From Paracoccus aminovorans (GTDB lineage: Bacteria > Pseudomonadota > Alphaproteobacteria > Rhodobacterales > Rhodobacteraceae), in assembly GCF_001546115.1 (NCBI RefSeq), contig NZ_KQ955209.1, positions 713,289 to 777,288 on the forward strand: 64,000 nt of DNA. Direction: 5' to 3'. A model generated the notes under the pieces. The model searched no databases, had not been told where the DNA came from, and worked only from the letters and a program-made list of their open reading frames with translations. The stretch's first letter is position 1. Every line of letters begins with the position of its first letter. This document shows, in pieces, positions 29,593-37,930 of this stretch. Both the position numbers and the translations under genes were made by a program.

Positions 29593-29840
29593 CGCCGCTC
29601 CAGCCGATAGTTGCCCTCGGGCAGGTTCAGCGCGGCGCGCAATTCCTCGAGCTGCTCGATGGTCAGCAGGATCTGCGAAAGCTCGCCGGTGTCGGGGTCG
29701 TATTGCTCGATCACCACCCGGTCGTCGAAGCTCTGGATCACCACATCCTCGTTCAGCGGCCGTGCGCCGGCCTCGCCCTCGGGCAATTCGTCGATCAGGG
29801 TGATGACGGTGGCGTCGAAATCGTGCTCGATGGTGAACAT
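29589..29840 (-). CDS. Conserved hypothetical, acidic 83-residue protein
   Basis: This acidic small protein (MFTIEHDFDATVITLIDELPE...) has alternating hydrophobic strands and a helical TIEQLEELRAALNLPEG tail. It looks like a genuine conserved gene because codon use is normal and it fits snugly tail-to-tail with DUF167. I do not recognise a family or function. It lacks a signal peptide and membrane segments. Confidence 0.7.
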   Translation of the reverse strand: MFTIEHDFDATVITLIDELPEGEAGARPLNEDVVIQSFDDRVVIEQYDPDTGELSQILLTIEQLEELRAALNLPEGNYRLERR

Positions 29841-29958
29841 GCGGGCCTTTCCGGTTCAGCTTTCCTCAACAATTGCGTGATAACGCTGCAGGGGCAAGAG
29901 CGGGGCTTGGCGCCGTCACGGGCGGGCGGCTAGAGTGGCAAAAAAGGACAAGCACGGC

Positions 29959-30723
29959 ATGAGGCGGCAGATGGGCAGAACCTGGCAAGCGGCGGCGGCG
30001 ATTCTGCTGGTCCTGGCGGGCTGCGTCGCGGCGCCCGTGCCGCAGCCGGGGGCGGGCGCGACACGGCCGCTGCCCGAACTGGCCGCGCCGGCGCCGGACA
30101 CGCCGGCCGGGGCCCGCGCCTCGGCCCGGGCCTTCATCGCGGTCATCAACCGGATGGAGCCGGCGGTGGAACGCGAATGCGTGGCGCGCCGCAAGCAGCC
30201 GATCAGCTGTGATTTCCAATTCGTCGTCGACGACCGCCCGGGGCTGGAGCCGAACGCATTCCAGACCGTGGACGCGACCGGACGCCCGGTGATCGGCTTT
30301 ACCCTGGCCCTGATCGGCGAAGCGCGCAATGCCGACGAGCTGGCCTTCGTCGTCGGGCATGAGGCCAGCCACCACATCCTGGGCCACATCAACCGCAAGA
30401 GCAGCGCCGCCACCATGGGCGCGGTGATCCTGGGAGGGCTGGCCAGCGCCTATGGCGGCAATGCCGATGCGGTGAAGTCGGCGCAGGATTTCGGCGCCCA
30501 GTTCGGCGCCCGCTACTATTCCAAGGACTGGGAGCTCGAGGCCGACTACCTGGGCGCCATCATCACGCTGAATGCCGGCTTCGATCCGCAGCACGGGGCG
30601 CAGTTCTTCGCCCGCATTCCCGACCCGGGCGACAAGATCATGGGCACGCATCCCTCGAACGTCTCGCGCATGGCGCAGGTTGCGCGGGCGGTGGGCGACT
30701 ATCGCGCCGGGCGGGTGCGATAA
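29959..30723 (+). CDS. M48-type lipoprotein metalloprotease
   Basis: This 254-residue protein has a lipoprotein signal peptide (AAAAILLVLAGC) and the zinc-protease motif HEASHH (H134-E135-A-S-H138), plus a downstream Glu in WELEADYLGA. This matches the periplasmic/outer-membrane M48 peptidases such as YcaL, LoiP and BepA, which degrade or chaperone envelope proteins. The ATG at 29959 follows AAGGA; the GTG at 29935 is an alternative. Membership is strong, but substrates are unknown. Confidence 0.88.
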   Translation: MRRQMGRTWQAAAAILLVLAGCVAAPVPQPGAGATRPLPELAAPAPDTPAGARASARAFIAVINRMEPAVERECVARRKQPISCDFQFVVDDRPGLEPNAFQTVDATGRPVIGFTLALIGEARNADELAFVVGHEASHHILGHINRKSSAATMGAVILGGLASAYGGNADAVKSAQDFGAQFGARYYSKDWELEADYLGAIITLNAGFDPQHGAQFFARIPDPGDKIMGTHPSNVSRMAQVARAVGDYRAGRVR

Positions 30724-30775
30724 TTCCGTCGCTTGTGACATTCCCGCATCACCGGACCGTGATTGCCGAAAACGA

Positions 30776-30792
30776 CAGGTTAACGAAACCTG
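30776..30792 (+). terminator. Weak hairpin after the metalloprotease gene
   Basis: CAGGTT (30776-30781) pairs with AACCTG (30787-30792) across a 5-nt loop, 53 bp after the protease stop. There is no U-tract, so a terminator role is only possible. Confidence 0.3.
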
Positions 30793-30963
30793 CAACATTC
30801 TTGCGGTTGTGCCGCTGCTCCCGGAGTCTGATCGGTAATTTTGCCTAGGGACGTCGCGTTCCGAGCAAAAATTCGCTTTCATAGGCGAGAAACTGCCGAT
30901 AGTTTCCGTTCTGGGTTGTGCGCCGTTCATGGTCACGAGCGGTTCGGGTTTTTAGGAGCTTTT

Positions 30964-31305
30964 ATGATCGGGGTTATTCTGTGGAGCAGTCCCGCCAAGG
31001 AAAAAGCGGTGATCTGGTGCGAGGATCATGGCGCCTTGGCTTATCTTCAGGGACAAGAAAGCCTGGTTTTTCCCGGCGATTGGCCCGAAGCGGGCGATCT
31101 GGTCGAACTTGAGATCGAGACGATCAAGGATCTGCGCCACGCGCGCAGCGTGAGCCTCGTCTCGGGCAACAAGCGTTCGGAATTGCCAAGCCTGCTGCGG
31201 GGGATCGGCGAAAAGCCCGAAATGCCGCGCCCGGTGCTGCGGGTGATCTCGAACCCCGATTCGGGATTGCACGAGCGGCCGCTGAAAATCGCGGCCGCCC
31301 GCTAA
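30964..31305 (+). CDS. Hypothetical protein, 113 residues
   Basis: The ATG at 30964 has a good AGGAG site (30954-30958) at 5-bp spacing. The product (MIGVILWSSPAKEKAVIWCEDHG...) has a compact N-terminal beta-rich half and an Arg/Pro-rich C-terminal half, with no signal peptide. The N-terminal WSSPAKEKAVIWCEDHGALAYL and FPGDWPEAGDLVELE are reminiscent of a small OB- or cold-shock-like barrel, but this is not firm. I do not recognise a function. The upstream 240 bp is AT-richer than the rest and probably holds its promoter. Confidence 0.7.
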   Translation: MIGVILWSSPAKEKAVIWCEDHGALAYLQGQESLVFPGDWPEAGDLVELEIETIKDLRHARSVSLVSGNKRSELPSLLRGIGEKPEMPRPVLRVISNPDSGLHERPLKIAAAR

Positions 31306-31311
31306 GGCGAA

Positions 31312-31872
31312 TCAGGCGCCGCGCGCCAGCGCGGCGACCCCGGTGCGGGCCTGGTCGGACAGGCCCAGCGGCCGCATCAGCTCGGCGAAGGCGTCCAGTT
31401 TCTCGGACGTGCCGGTGATCTCGAAGACAAAGCTTTCCAGCGTCGAATCGACCACGCTGGCGCGAAAGATCTCGGCAATGCGCAGCGCCTCGACGCGCTT
31501 CTCGCCCTTGCCCGCCACCTTGAACAGACCCAGTTCCCGCTCGACGCTGCGGCCCTCGACGGTCAGGTCGTGCACGTCATGCACCGGCACGATGCGGCCA
31601 AGCTGCGCCTTGATCTGCTCGATCACCGCCGGCGTGCCGCGCGTCACGATGGTGATGCGCGAGCGGTGGCCCAGGTGATCGACCTCGGCCACGGTCAGGC
31701 TGTCGATGTTGTAGCCCCGGCCCGAGAACAGGCCGATGACCCGCGCCAGCACGCCTGGCTCGTTTTCCACCAGGACCGCCAGCGTGTGCGATTCGATGAT
31801 CTCGGCGTTGGGGTCGCGCAGGTCATAGGCCGAATGGCTGGATGCGCCCTTCTGGATATTCAGTGCCGCCAT
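31312..31872 (-). CDS. ilvN: Acetolactate synthase small (regulatory) subunit
   Basis: This 186-residue ACT-domain protein confers branched-chain amino acid feedback on acetolactate synthase. The ACT domain is obvious: HTLAVLVENEPGVLARVIGLFSGRGYNIDSL (about residues 28-60). The C-terminal half includes RELGLFKVAGKG and RAEIFRASVVDSTLESFV-like segments. It lies 22 bp downstream of ilvB on the same strand, the usual ilvBN operon. Confidence 0.95.
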   Translation of the reverse strand: MAALNIQKGASSHSAYDLRDPNAEIIESHTLAVLVENEPGVLARVIGLFSGRGYNIDSLTVAEVDHLGHRSRITIVTRGTPAVIEQIKAQLGRIVPVHDVHDLTVEGRSVERELGLFKVAGKGEKRVEALRIAEIFRASVVDSTLESFVFEITGTSEKLDAFAELMRPLGLSDQARTGVAALARGA

Positions 31873-31894
31873 GTTCTTCTCGCTTTCCTAAAAC

Positions 31895-33649
31895 TCAGAC
31901 CAGGGCCGCGCCGGCGCCGGTGATGGCGCCCTCGGTCGCGGCCTCGCCCAGGAGCATCTCGTTATGCGGCTTGCCCGAGGGGATCATCGGGAAGCAGTTC
32001 TCGTGCTTCTCGACCAGCACGTCCAGGATGAAGGGCCCGTCATAGTCGATCATCTCCTGGATGGCGGCGTCCAGATCGGCCGGATCCGAGACGGTGCGCC
32101 CCTTGCAGCCAAAGGCCTCGGCCAGTTTCACGAAGTCGGGCAGGCTTTCCGACCAGCTCTGGCTGTAGCGCTCGCCATGCAACAGCTGCTGCCATTGCCG
32201 GACCATGCCAAGCCGTTCATTGTTCAGGATGAATTGCTTGACCGGGGCGCGGAACTGCACCGCCGTCCCCATCTCCTGCATGTTCATCAGCCAGCTGGCC
32301 TCGCCCGCCACGTTGATCACCAGCGCCTCGGGATGCGCGACCTGCGCCCCGATCGAGGCCGGCAGGCCATAGCCCATCGTCCCCAAGCCCCCGGAGGTCA
32401 TCCAGTGGTTCGGGTCGTCGAAATGCAGGAACTGCGCCGCCCACATCTGGTGCTGGCCGACCTCGGTGGTGATATAGGGCTTCCTGGCCGCGGTCAGCGC
32501 CTGCAGCCGCTGCAGGGCGTATTGCGGCTTGATCACCTTGTCCGAGCCGCGATAGCCAAGGCAGTTCTTCGCCTTCCACTGCTCGATCTGCACCCACCAT
32601 TTCCGCACGCCCTCGGCATTGGTCTTGCGGCCGCGCGCCTTCCAGATCTTCAGCATGTCCTCGAGCACATGGCCGACGTCGCCGACGATGGGCAGGTCCA
32701 CCCGGATCACCTTGTTGATCGAGCTCGGGTCGATGTCGATCTGCGCCTTGACCGAGCCGGGGCTGAAATCCGCCACCCGGCCGGTGATGCGGTCGTCGAA
32801 GCGGGCCCCGACCGCGATCATCAGGTCGCAGTCGTGCATGGCCATGTTGGCCTCGTAAAGTCCGTGCATGCCCAGCATGCCGATCCATTTCCCGCCCGAG
32901 GCCGGATAGGCGCCAAGCCCCATCAGCGTCGAGGTCACCGGAAAGCCGGTCGCCTCGGCCAGTTCGCGCAAGAGCTGGCTGGCGCCGGTGCCCGAGTTGA
33001 TGACGCCGCCGCCGGTATAGAGGATCGGCCGCTCGGCCGTCTCCATCAGCTCGACCAGCCGGGTGATGGTGGCCAGGTCGCCCTTCTTCGCCGGCTGGTA
33101 GCTGGGCGTCTCGATCTGTTTCGGGCCGACATAGTCGCCGGTGGCGAATTGCACGTCCTTGGGAATGTCGATCAGCACCGGCCCCGGCCGGCCCGAGGTG
33201 GCGATGTGAAACGCCTTGTGGATGGTCGCCGCCAGCTGATCGGTCTCTTTCACCAGCCAGTTGTGCTTGGTGCAGGGGCGGGTGATGCCGATGGTATCGG
33301 CCTCCTGGAAACCGTCGGTGCCGATCAGGAAGGTCGGGACCTGGCCGGTCAGCACGACCAGCGGGATCGAATCCATCAGCGCATCGGTCAGTCCGGTGAC
33401 GGCATTGGTCGCGCCCGGCCCCGAGGTGACCAGAACCACCCCCGGCTTGCCGGTGGAACGCGCATAGCCTTCGGCCATGTGGACGGCGCCCTGTTCGTGG
33501 CGGACCAGGATGTGCTTGATGTCGTTCTGCTGGAAGATCTCGTCATAGATGGGTAGCACCGCCCCGCCCGGATAGCCGAATACGGTGTCGACGCCCTGAT
33601 CGCGCAGAGCCTCGATAACCATCCTTGCACCGGTCATTTGTCGGGACAT
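31895..33649 (-). CDS. ilvB: Acetolactate synthase large subunit
   Basis: This 584-residue ThDP-dependent enzyme joins two pyruvates, or pyruvate and 2-oxobutyrate, in valine, leucine and isoleucine synthesis. The catalytic Glu region is LVRHEQGAVHMAEGYARSTGK and the FAD/ThDP blocks include GLGTMGYGLPASIGA. The ThDP metal motif reads VAGEASWLMNMQEM, with Glu where many enzymes have Asp (GDGS or GDAS); this may be a lineage variant. The start at 33649 is chosen for GGAGA at normal spacing; an ATG two codons upstream is possible. It is co-transcribed with ilvN. Confidence 0.95.
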   Translation of the reverse strand: MSRQMTGARMVIEALRDQGVDTVFGYPGGAVLPIYDEIFQQNDIKHILVRHEQGAVHMAEGYARSTGKPGVVLVTSGPGATNAVTGLTDALMDSIPLVVLTGQVPTFLIGTDGFQEADTIGITRPCTKHNWLVKETDQLAATIHKAFHIATSGRPGPVLIDIPKDVQFATGDYVGPKQIETPSYQPAKKGDLATITRLVELMETAERPILYTGGGVINSGTGASQLLRELAEATGFPVTSTLMGLGAYPASGGKWIGMLGMHGLYEANMAMHDCDLMIAVGARFDDRITGRVADFSPGSVKAQIDIDPSSINKVIRVDLPIVGDVGHVLEDMLKIWKARGRKTNAEGVRKWWVQIEQWKAKNCLGYRGSDKVIKPQYALQRLQALTAARKPYITTEVGQHQMWAAQFLHFDDPNHWMTSGGLGTMGYGLPASIGAQVAHPEALVINVAGEASWLMNMQEMGTAVQFRAPVKQFILNNERLGMVRQWQQLLHGERYSQSWSESLPDFVKLAEAFGCKGRTVSDPADLDAAIQEMIDYDGPFILDVLVEKHENCFPMIPSGKPHNEMLLGEAATEGAITGAGAALV

Positions 33650-33788
33650 GCCCATTCTCCATCTGTAAGACACGGCGCGGCCGGCCCGAAGGGGTTTGCC
33701 GCGTCGCGGAAAACTATGGGGGCCGCGCGGCAGGGTCAATGCCGATTGTCCAAGAAAATGACCCCAGCCCGCAGAATATTGAAATATA

Positions 33789-33816
33789 ATTACCGAAACT
33801 GCCGCTTCTCGGTAAT
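33789..33816 (-). terminator. Stem-loop just after bpt, probable terminator
   Basis: Perfect 8-bp arms ATTACCGA and TCGGTAAT are separated by 12 nt and abut the bpt stop codon. On the minus strand the stem is followed by an AT-rich TATATTTC run. This fits an intrinsic terminator between bpt and the downstream ilvBN promoter region. Confidence 0.5.
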
Positions 33817-34655
33817 CATCCGCCGGTCTGGGGCAGGGTGATGCGTGCCACCTGCTCGACGATGGGGTCGATCGACAGCGGATGGATGTCCGAACTGTGC
33901 TGTGCCGGGTCGCCGATTGGCTGCCAGACGCCGCCCTTGTAGATCTCCAGCGCCGAAAACCGGGCCTTGTAGTCCATCTTGCGGCTGCCCGGCACCCAAT
34001 AGCCCAGATAGACGAAGGGCAGCCCGGCGCTGCGCGCCAGCTCGATATGGTCCAGGATGATGTGGGTGCCCAGGCTCTGCTCCTCCAAAGCCGGGTCGTA
34101 GAAGCTGTAGACCAGGCTTAGCCCGTCATCCAGCACATCGGTCAGGCAGACCGCGACCAGCCGGTCCGAACCCGGCGCCGGCGGCATCTGCCCGCCTTCA
34201 TGCGCGCGATATTCGATGACGCGGGTGCGGACCGGGGTTTCCTCGATCATCGCGGCGAATTCGAAAATGTCCATGTCGGCCATGCCGCCGTCGGCGTGGC
34301 GCTGGTCCAGATAGGCGCGGAACAGCTCGTATTGCTCTTCGGTCGCCCAGGCGCTGGTGGCCAGCCGGCGCAGATGCGCGTTGCGGCGCGCCACCCGGCG
34401 CTGCGTGCGCGAGGGCTGGAACTCGGACACCCGGATGCGGGCCGACATGCAGGCGACGCAGCTTTCGCAGCTGGGCCGGTAAAGCACGTTCTGCGAGCGG
34501 CGAAAGCCCTGGCGCGACAGCGCATTGTTCAGCTCATTGGCCGAATCGCCCGCCAGCGCGGTGAACAGCTTGCGCTCGGCCCGGCCGTGCAGATAGGGGC
34601 AGGGCTGCGGTGCCGTCACGTAGAACTGCGGCGCATGGGGCAGGCTGTGCCGCAT
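33816..34655 (-). CDS. bpt: Bacterial aspartyl/glutamyl leucyltransferase (N-end rule)
   Basis: This 279-residue protein of the Ate1/Bpt family attaches leucine from leucyl-tRNA to proteins with N-terminal Asp or Glu, marking them for ClpS/ClpAP. Conserved features are the N-terminal cysteine block [11 protein letters not shown] and [14 protein letters not shown], and the C-terminal GNAT-like part with [20 protein letters not shown]. The start at 34655 is chosen over a longer open frame. glnE is divergent, 217 bp away. Confidence 0.93.
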   Translation of the reverse strand: MRHSLPHAPQFYVTAPQPCPYLHGRAERKLFTALAGDSANELNNALSRQGFRRSQNVLYRPSCESCVACMSARIRVSEFQPSRTQRRVARRNAHLRRLATSAWATEEQYELFRAYLDQRHADGGMADMDIFEFAAMIEETPVRTRVIEYRAHEGGQMPPAPGSDRLVAVCLTDVLDDGLSLVYSFYDPALEEQSLGTHIILDHIELARSAGLPFVYLGYWVPGSRKMDYKARFSALEIYKGGVWQPIGDPAQHSSDIHPLSIDPIVEQVARITLPQTGG

Positions 34656-34872
34656 CAGCCCCGCCCCCGGCGGTCGGGGCGGCCGGAATCCCGCTTTCGG
34701 TTCGCTGTGGTTTCGGCGCGCATGGGCTGCGGATCGTCTATCGATGGTTGCACTGAGCCCAGAGCCTAGCAACAGATCCCCCGCGCGCCAAGCGTGGAAA
34801 ACCATAAGATTTGCCGCGCCGCTTGCGGTTTTCCCGCATTGACCCGGCGGGGCCTGCGGCTAGGCTGCGGCC

Positions 34873-37674
34873 ATGGATTTCGCCGCCCGCATCACCCGCC
34901 TGCCGCTTCCCGTCGATCCCGCCCGCGGCCAGTCCGCCTGGCAGGCGACGGGCATCCTTGATCCGCGCCTGGGCGCGTTGATCCGCGGCGCCGCCGGATC
35001 CAGCCCCTATCTCGCCGGGCTGATCGGCCGCGAGGCCGACTGGCTGGCCGAGGCGCTCGCGCATGAGGATATCGTCGCGCGCGAAACGGCGGGGTTCGAG
35101 AGCCTGCCGGCCGACGCGCTCGGCCCGGCGCTGCGCCGCGCCAAGCGCCGGGTTGCGCTGTGGACGGCGCTGGCCGACCTGGGCGGGGTCTGGCGGCTGG
35201 AACAGGTCACCGGCGCTCTGACCGAACTGGCCGACCGGGCCGCGGACCTGGCCTTGCGCGTGCATGTCGCGGCCGAACGCGCGCGCGGCAAGCTGCCCCC
35301 GACCCAGGCCGATGCCGGCGGCATCGTCGCGCTCGCCATGGGCAAGATGGGCGCCGCCGAGCTGAACTATTCCTCGGACATCGACCTGATCGTGCTTTAC
35401 GACGACAGCGCCTATGCCCGCGACGACCAGCATGAGGCCCGCGCGGCGCTGATCCGCGCCACCCGCAAGGCGGCGGCGACGATTTCGGACAATACCGACC
35501 AGGGCTATGTCTTCCGCACCGACCTGCGGCTGCGGCCCGACGCCTCGGTGACGCCGGTCTGCATCTCGATCTCGGCGGCGCTGGCCTATTACGAGGCCGA
35601 GGGTCGGACCTGGGAACGCAGCGCCTATATCAAGGCGCGGCCTTGCGCGGGGGATCTGGCCGCCGGCGCCCGCTTCCTGCGCGAACTCGATCCCTTCGTC
35701 TGGCGCCGGCACCTGGATTTCGCCACCATCCAGGACGCGCATGACATGCGGCTGCGCATCCGCGAGCACAAGGGCCTGTCAGGCCGAATCGAGGCCGCCG
35801 GCCACAACATGAAGCTGGGCCAGGGCGGCATCCGCGAGATCGAGTTCTTTACCCAGACCCGGCAGCTGATCGCCGGCGGCCGCGACCCCGCGCTGCGCGT
35901 GCGCGGCACGGTCGAAGGCTTGGCGCGGCTGGCGGACAAGGGCTGGGTTCCCGCCGATGTCGCCGCCGAACTGACCGAGCACTACCGCGAGCATCGCGAG
36001 ATCGAGCACCGCATCCAGATGGTCAACGACGCCCAGACCCATTCGCTGCCGAATTCGGCCGAGGGGCTCGACACCATCGCCCGCATGATGGGCGAGGCCG
36101 ATACCGCCGCCTGGGCCCGGCGCCTGGTCGGCCGGCTGCAGCGCGTCGAGGCGCTGACCGGCGAATTCTTCGCCCCCGGGGAAAGCCGCGCGCGTCCCGA
36201 TCTTTCCCCCGAGGCCGAGGCCATGGTCGAGCGCTGGCGCAGCTACCCGGCCCTGCGTTCGGCGCGCGGTCGCGAGGTCTTTGCCCGCATCGAGCCCGAG
36301 CTGCTGAACCGGCTGGTCGCCGCCACCCATTCGGACGAGGCCCTGGCGCGCTTCGACGCCTTCCTGGCCGGGCTGCCCGCCGGCGTGCAGCTGTTTTCGC
36401 TGTTCGAGGCCAATCCGCAGCTGATCGACCTGATCGTGGACATCTGCGGCACCGCGCCGGCGCTGGCGGCCTATCTGGCGCGCCACCCCGAGGTGCTGGA
36501 CGCGGTGCTGGGCGGCAGTTTCTTCTCGGAATGGCCGGGCGCGGTCGAGCTGCGCCGCCAGCTCGACGCGATGCTGCTGGGCGTGCTTGCGGCGCCGGAC
36601 GGCGGCTATGAACGCGCGCTGGACGCGGCGCGGCGTTGGGCGCATGAATGGCAGTTCCGCACCGGCGTGCATCACCTGCGCGCACTGATCGGCGCCGAGG
36701 AGGCCGGCGGCCAATATGCCGATATCGCCGATGCCGCGGTCGCGGCGCTGTTCCCGGTGGTTGCCGCCGAATTCGCCCGCCGGCACGGCCCGCCGCCGGG
36801 GCGCGGCGCGGTGGTGCTGGGCATGGGCTCGCTGGGCGCGCGGCAGCTGAACGCCAGTTCGGACCTGGACCTGATCGTGATCTACGACGCGGTCGGGCAG
36901 GACAGTTCCGACGGGCCGAAGCCCCTGGCGACGCGGGCCTATTACGCGCGGCTGACCCAGGCGATGATCACCGCGATCTCGGCGCCGACCTCGGCCGGCC
37001 GGCTCTACGAGGTGGACATGCGGTTGCGCCCCTCGGGTCGCCAAGGTCCGGTCGCGACCTCGGTGCAGAGCTTTCGCGACTATCAGATGACCGAGGCCTG
37101 GACCTGGGAGCACCTGGCGCTGACCCGGGCCCGGGTGATCGGCACCTGCGGCGCCGACGCCGAGGCGCTGGCCGCCGAGGTCGAGGCGCTGCGGGTCGAG
37201 GTTCTGGCGGCGCGCGGCACCGACGCCCGCGTCCTGCCCGACCTGGCCGAGATGCGGGCGCGGATCTTTGCCGCCAAGGCCCCCGACGGTGCCTGGGAAG
37301 CCAAGATCGGCCGCGGCGGGCTTCAGGACATCGAATTGCTGGCGCAGAGCTTTGCCCTGCGCGCCGCCGCGCCGGCCCGCGCGGCGCTGGCGCAGTTGCG
37401 GGCCGGTCCACGCGCCGGTCTGATCGCGGCCGATCTGGCCGGACAGCTGAGCGCGGCCCGGCGTTTCCTGTGGAACCTGCAATGCGCCGGCCGGCTGCTG
37501 ACCGAAAAGGCCCTGGACATGGAGAGCATCGGCAAGGGTGGACAGGCCTTCCTGCTGCGGGAAACCGGCTGCGAGTCGCTGGAGCAACTGGCCGCCCGGC
37601 TGACCGAAACCGTCGAGACCGCCGGCAGCATCATCGACAAGGCGCTGAACCAGGACGCGACTGCCGCTGTTTGA
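34873..37674 (+). CDS. glnE: Glutamine synthetase adenylyltransferase/adenylyl-removing enzyme
   Basis: This 933-residue bifunctional enzyme attaches and removes AMP on glutamine synthetase in response to PII and glutamine. Two nucleotidyltransferase domains are visible, each with the G-S-x-D-x-D pattern: ALGKMGAAELNYSSDIDL near residue 155 (adenylyl-removing half) and LGMGSLGARQLNASSDLDL near residue 650 (adenylylating half). Helical substrate-binding regions follow each. The length is close to that of E. coli GlnE. No PII gene is adjacent. Confidence 0.95.
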   Translation: MDFAARITRLPLPVDPARGQSAWQATGILDPRLGALIRGAAGSSPYLAGLIGREADWLAEALAHEDIVARETAGFESLPADALGPALRRAKRRVALWTALADLGGVWRLEQVTGALTELADRAADLALRVHVAAERARGKLPPTQADAGGIVALAMGKMGAAELNYSSDIDLIVLYDDSAYARDDQHEARAALIRATRKAAATISDNTDQGYVFRTDLRLRPDASVTPVCISISAALAYYEAEGRTWERSAYIKARPCAGDLAAGARFLRELDPFVWRRHLDFATIQDAHDMRLRIREHKGLSGRIEAAGHNMKLGQGGIREIEFFTQTRQLIAGGRDPALRVRGTVEGLARLADKGWVPADVAAELTEHYREHREIEHRIQMVNDAQTHSLPNSAEGLDTIARMMGEADTAAWARRLVGRLQRVEALTGEFFAPGESRARPDLSPEAEAMVERWRSYPALRSARGREVFARIEPELLNRLVAATHSDEALARFDAFLAGLPAGVQLFSLFEANPQLIDLIVDICGTAPALAAYLARHPEVLDAVLGGSFFSEWPGAVELRRQLDAMLLGVLAAPDGGYERALDAARRWAHEWQFRTGVHHLRALIGAEEAGGQYADIADAAVAALFPVVAAEFARRHGPPPGRGAVVLGMGSLGARQLNASSDLDLIVIYDAVGQDSSDGPKPLATRAYYARLTQAMITAISAPTSAGRLYEVDMRLRPSGRQGPVATSVQSFRDYQMTEAWTWEHLALTRARVIGTCGADAEALAAEVEALRVEVLAARGTDARVLPDLAEMRARIFAAKAPDGAWEAKIGRGGLQDIELLAQSFALRAAAPARAALAQLRAGPRAGLIAADLAGQLSAARRFLWNLQCAGRLLTEKALDMESIGKGGQAFLLRETGCESLEQLAARLTETVETAGSIIDKALNQDATAAV

Positions 37675-37930
37675 TGCCTGCCCGCGCTGGTAATGGCAGC
37701 AGAAACGTCCGCAGGCGGAGCGTGGCGCGAGGGGCCGGAACCAACGGGCGGGAAAACCGGAGGCTGCCTTCCCGGAGACTGGTTCCCGGGGTTGAAGCCG
37801 GGATGGGGTGCAGGCCGAGCTTGCGGCCGACCCCGAATCACCCCGCACTGGATCATGCCTGATCGTGATCCTGGCGGAACCTGGGTCATCTAACTGGTGC
37901 TGCCGCTTCTGCGACCGCCAAGAGACCCTT

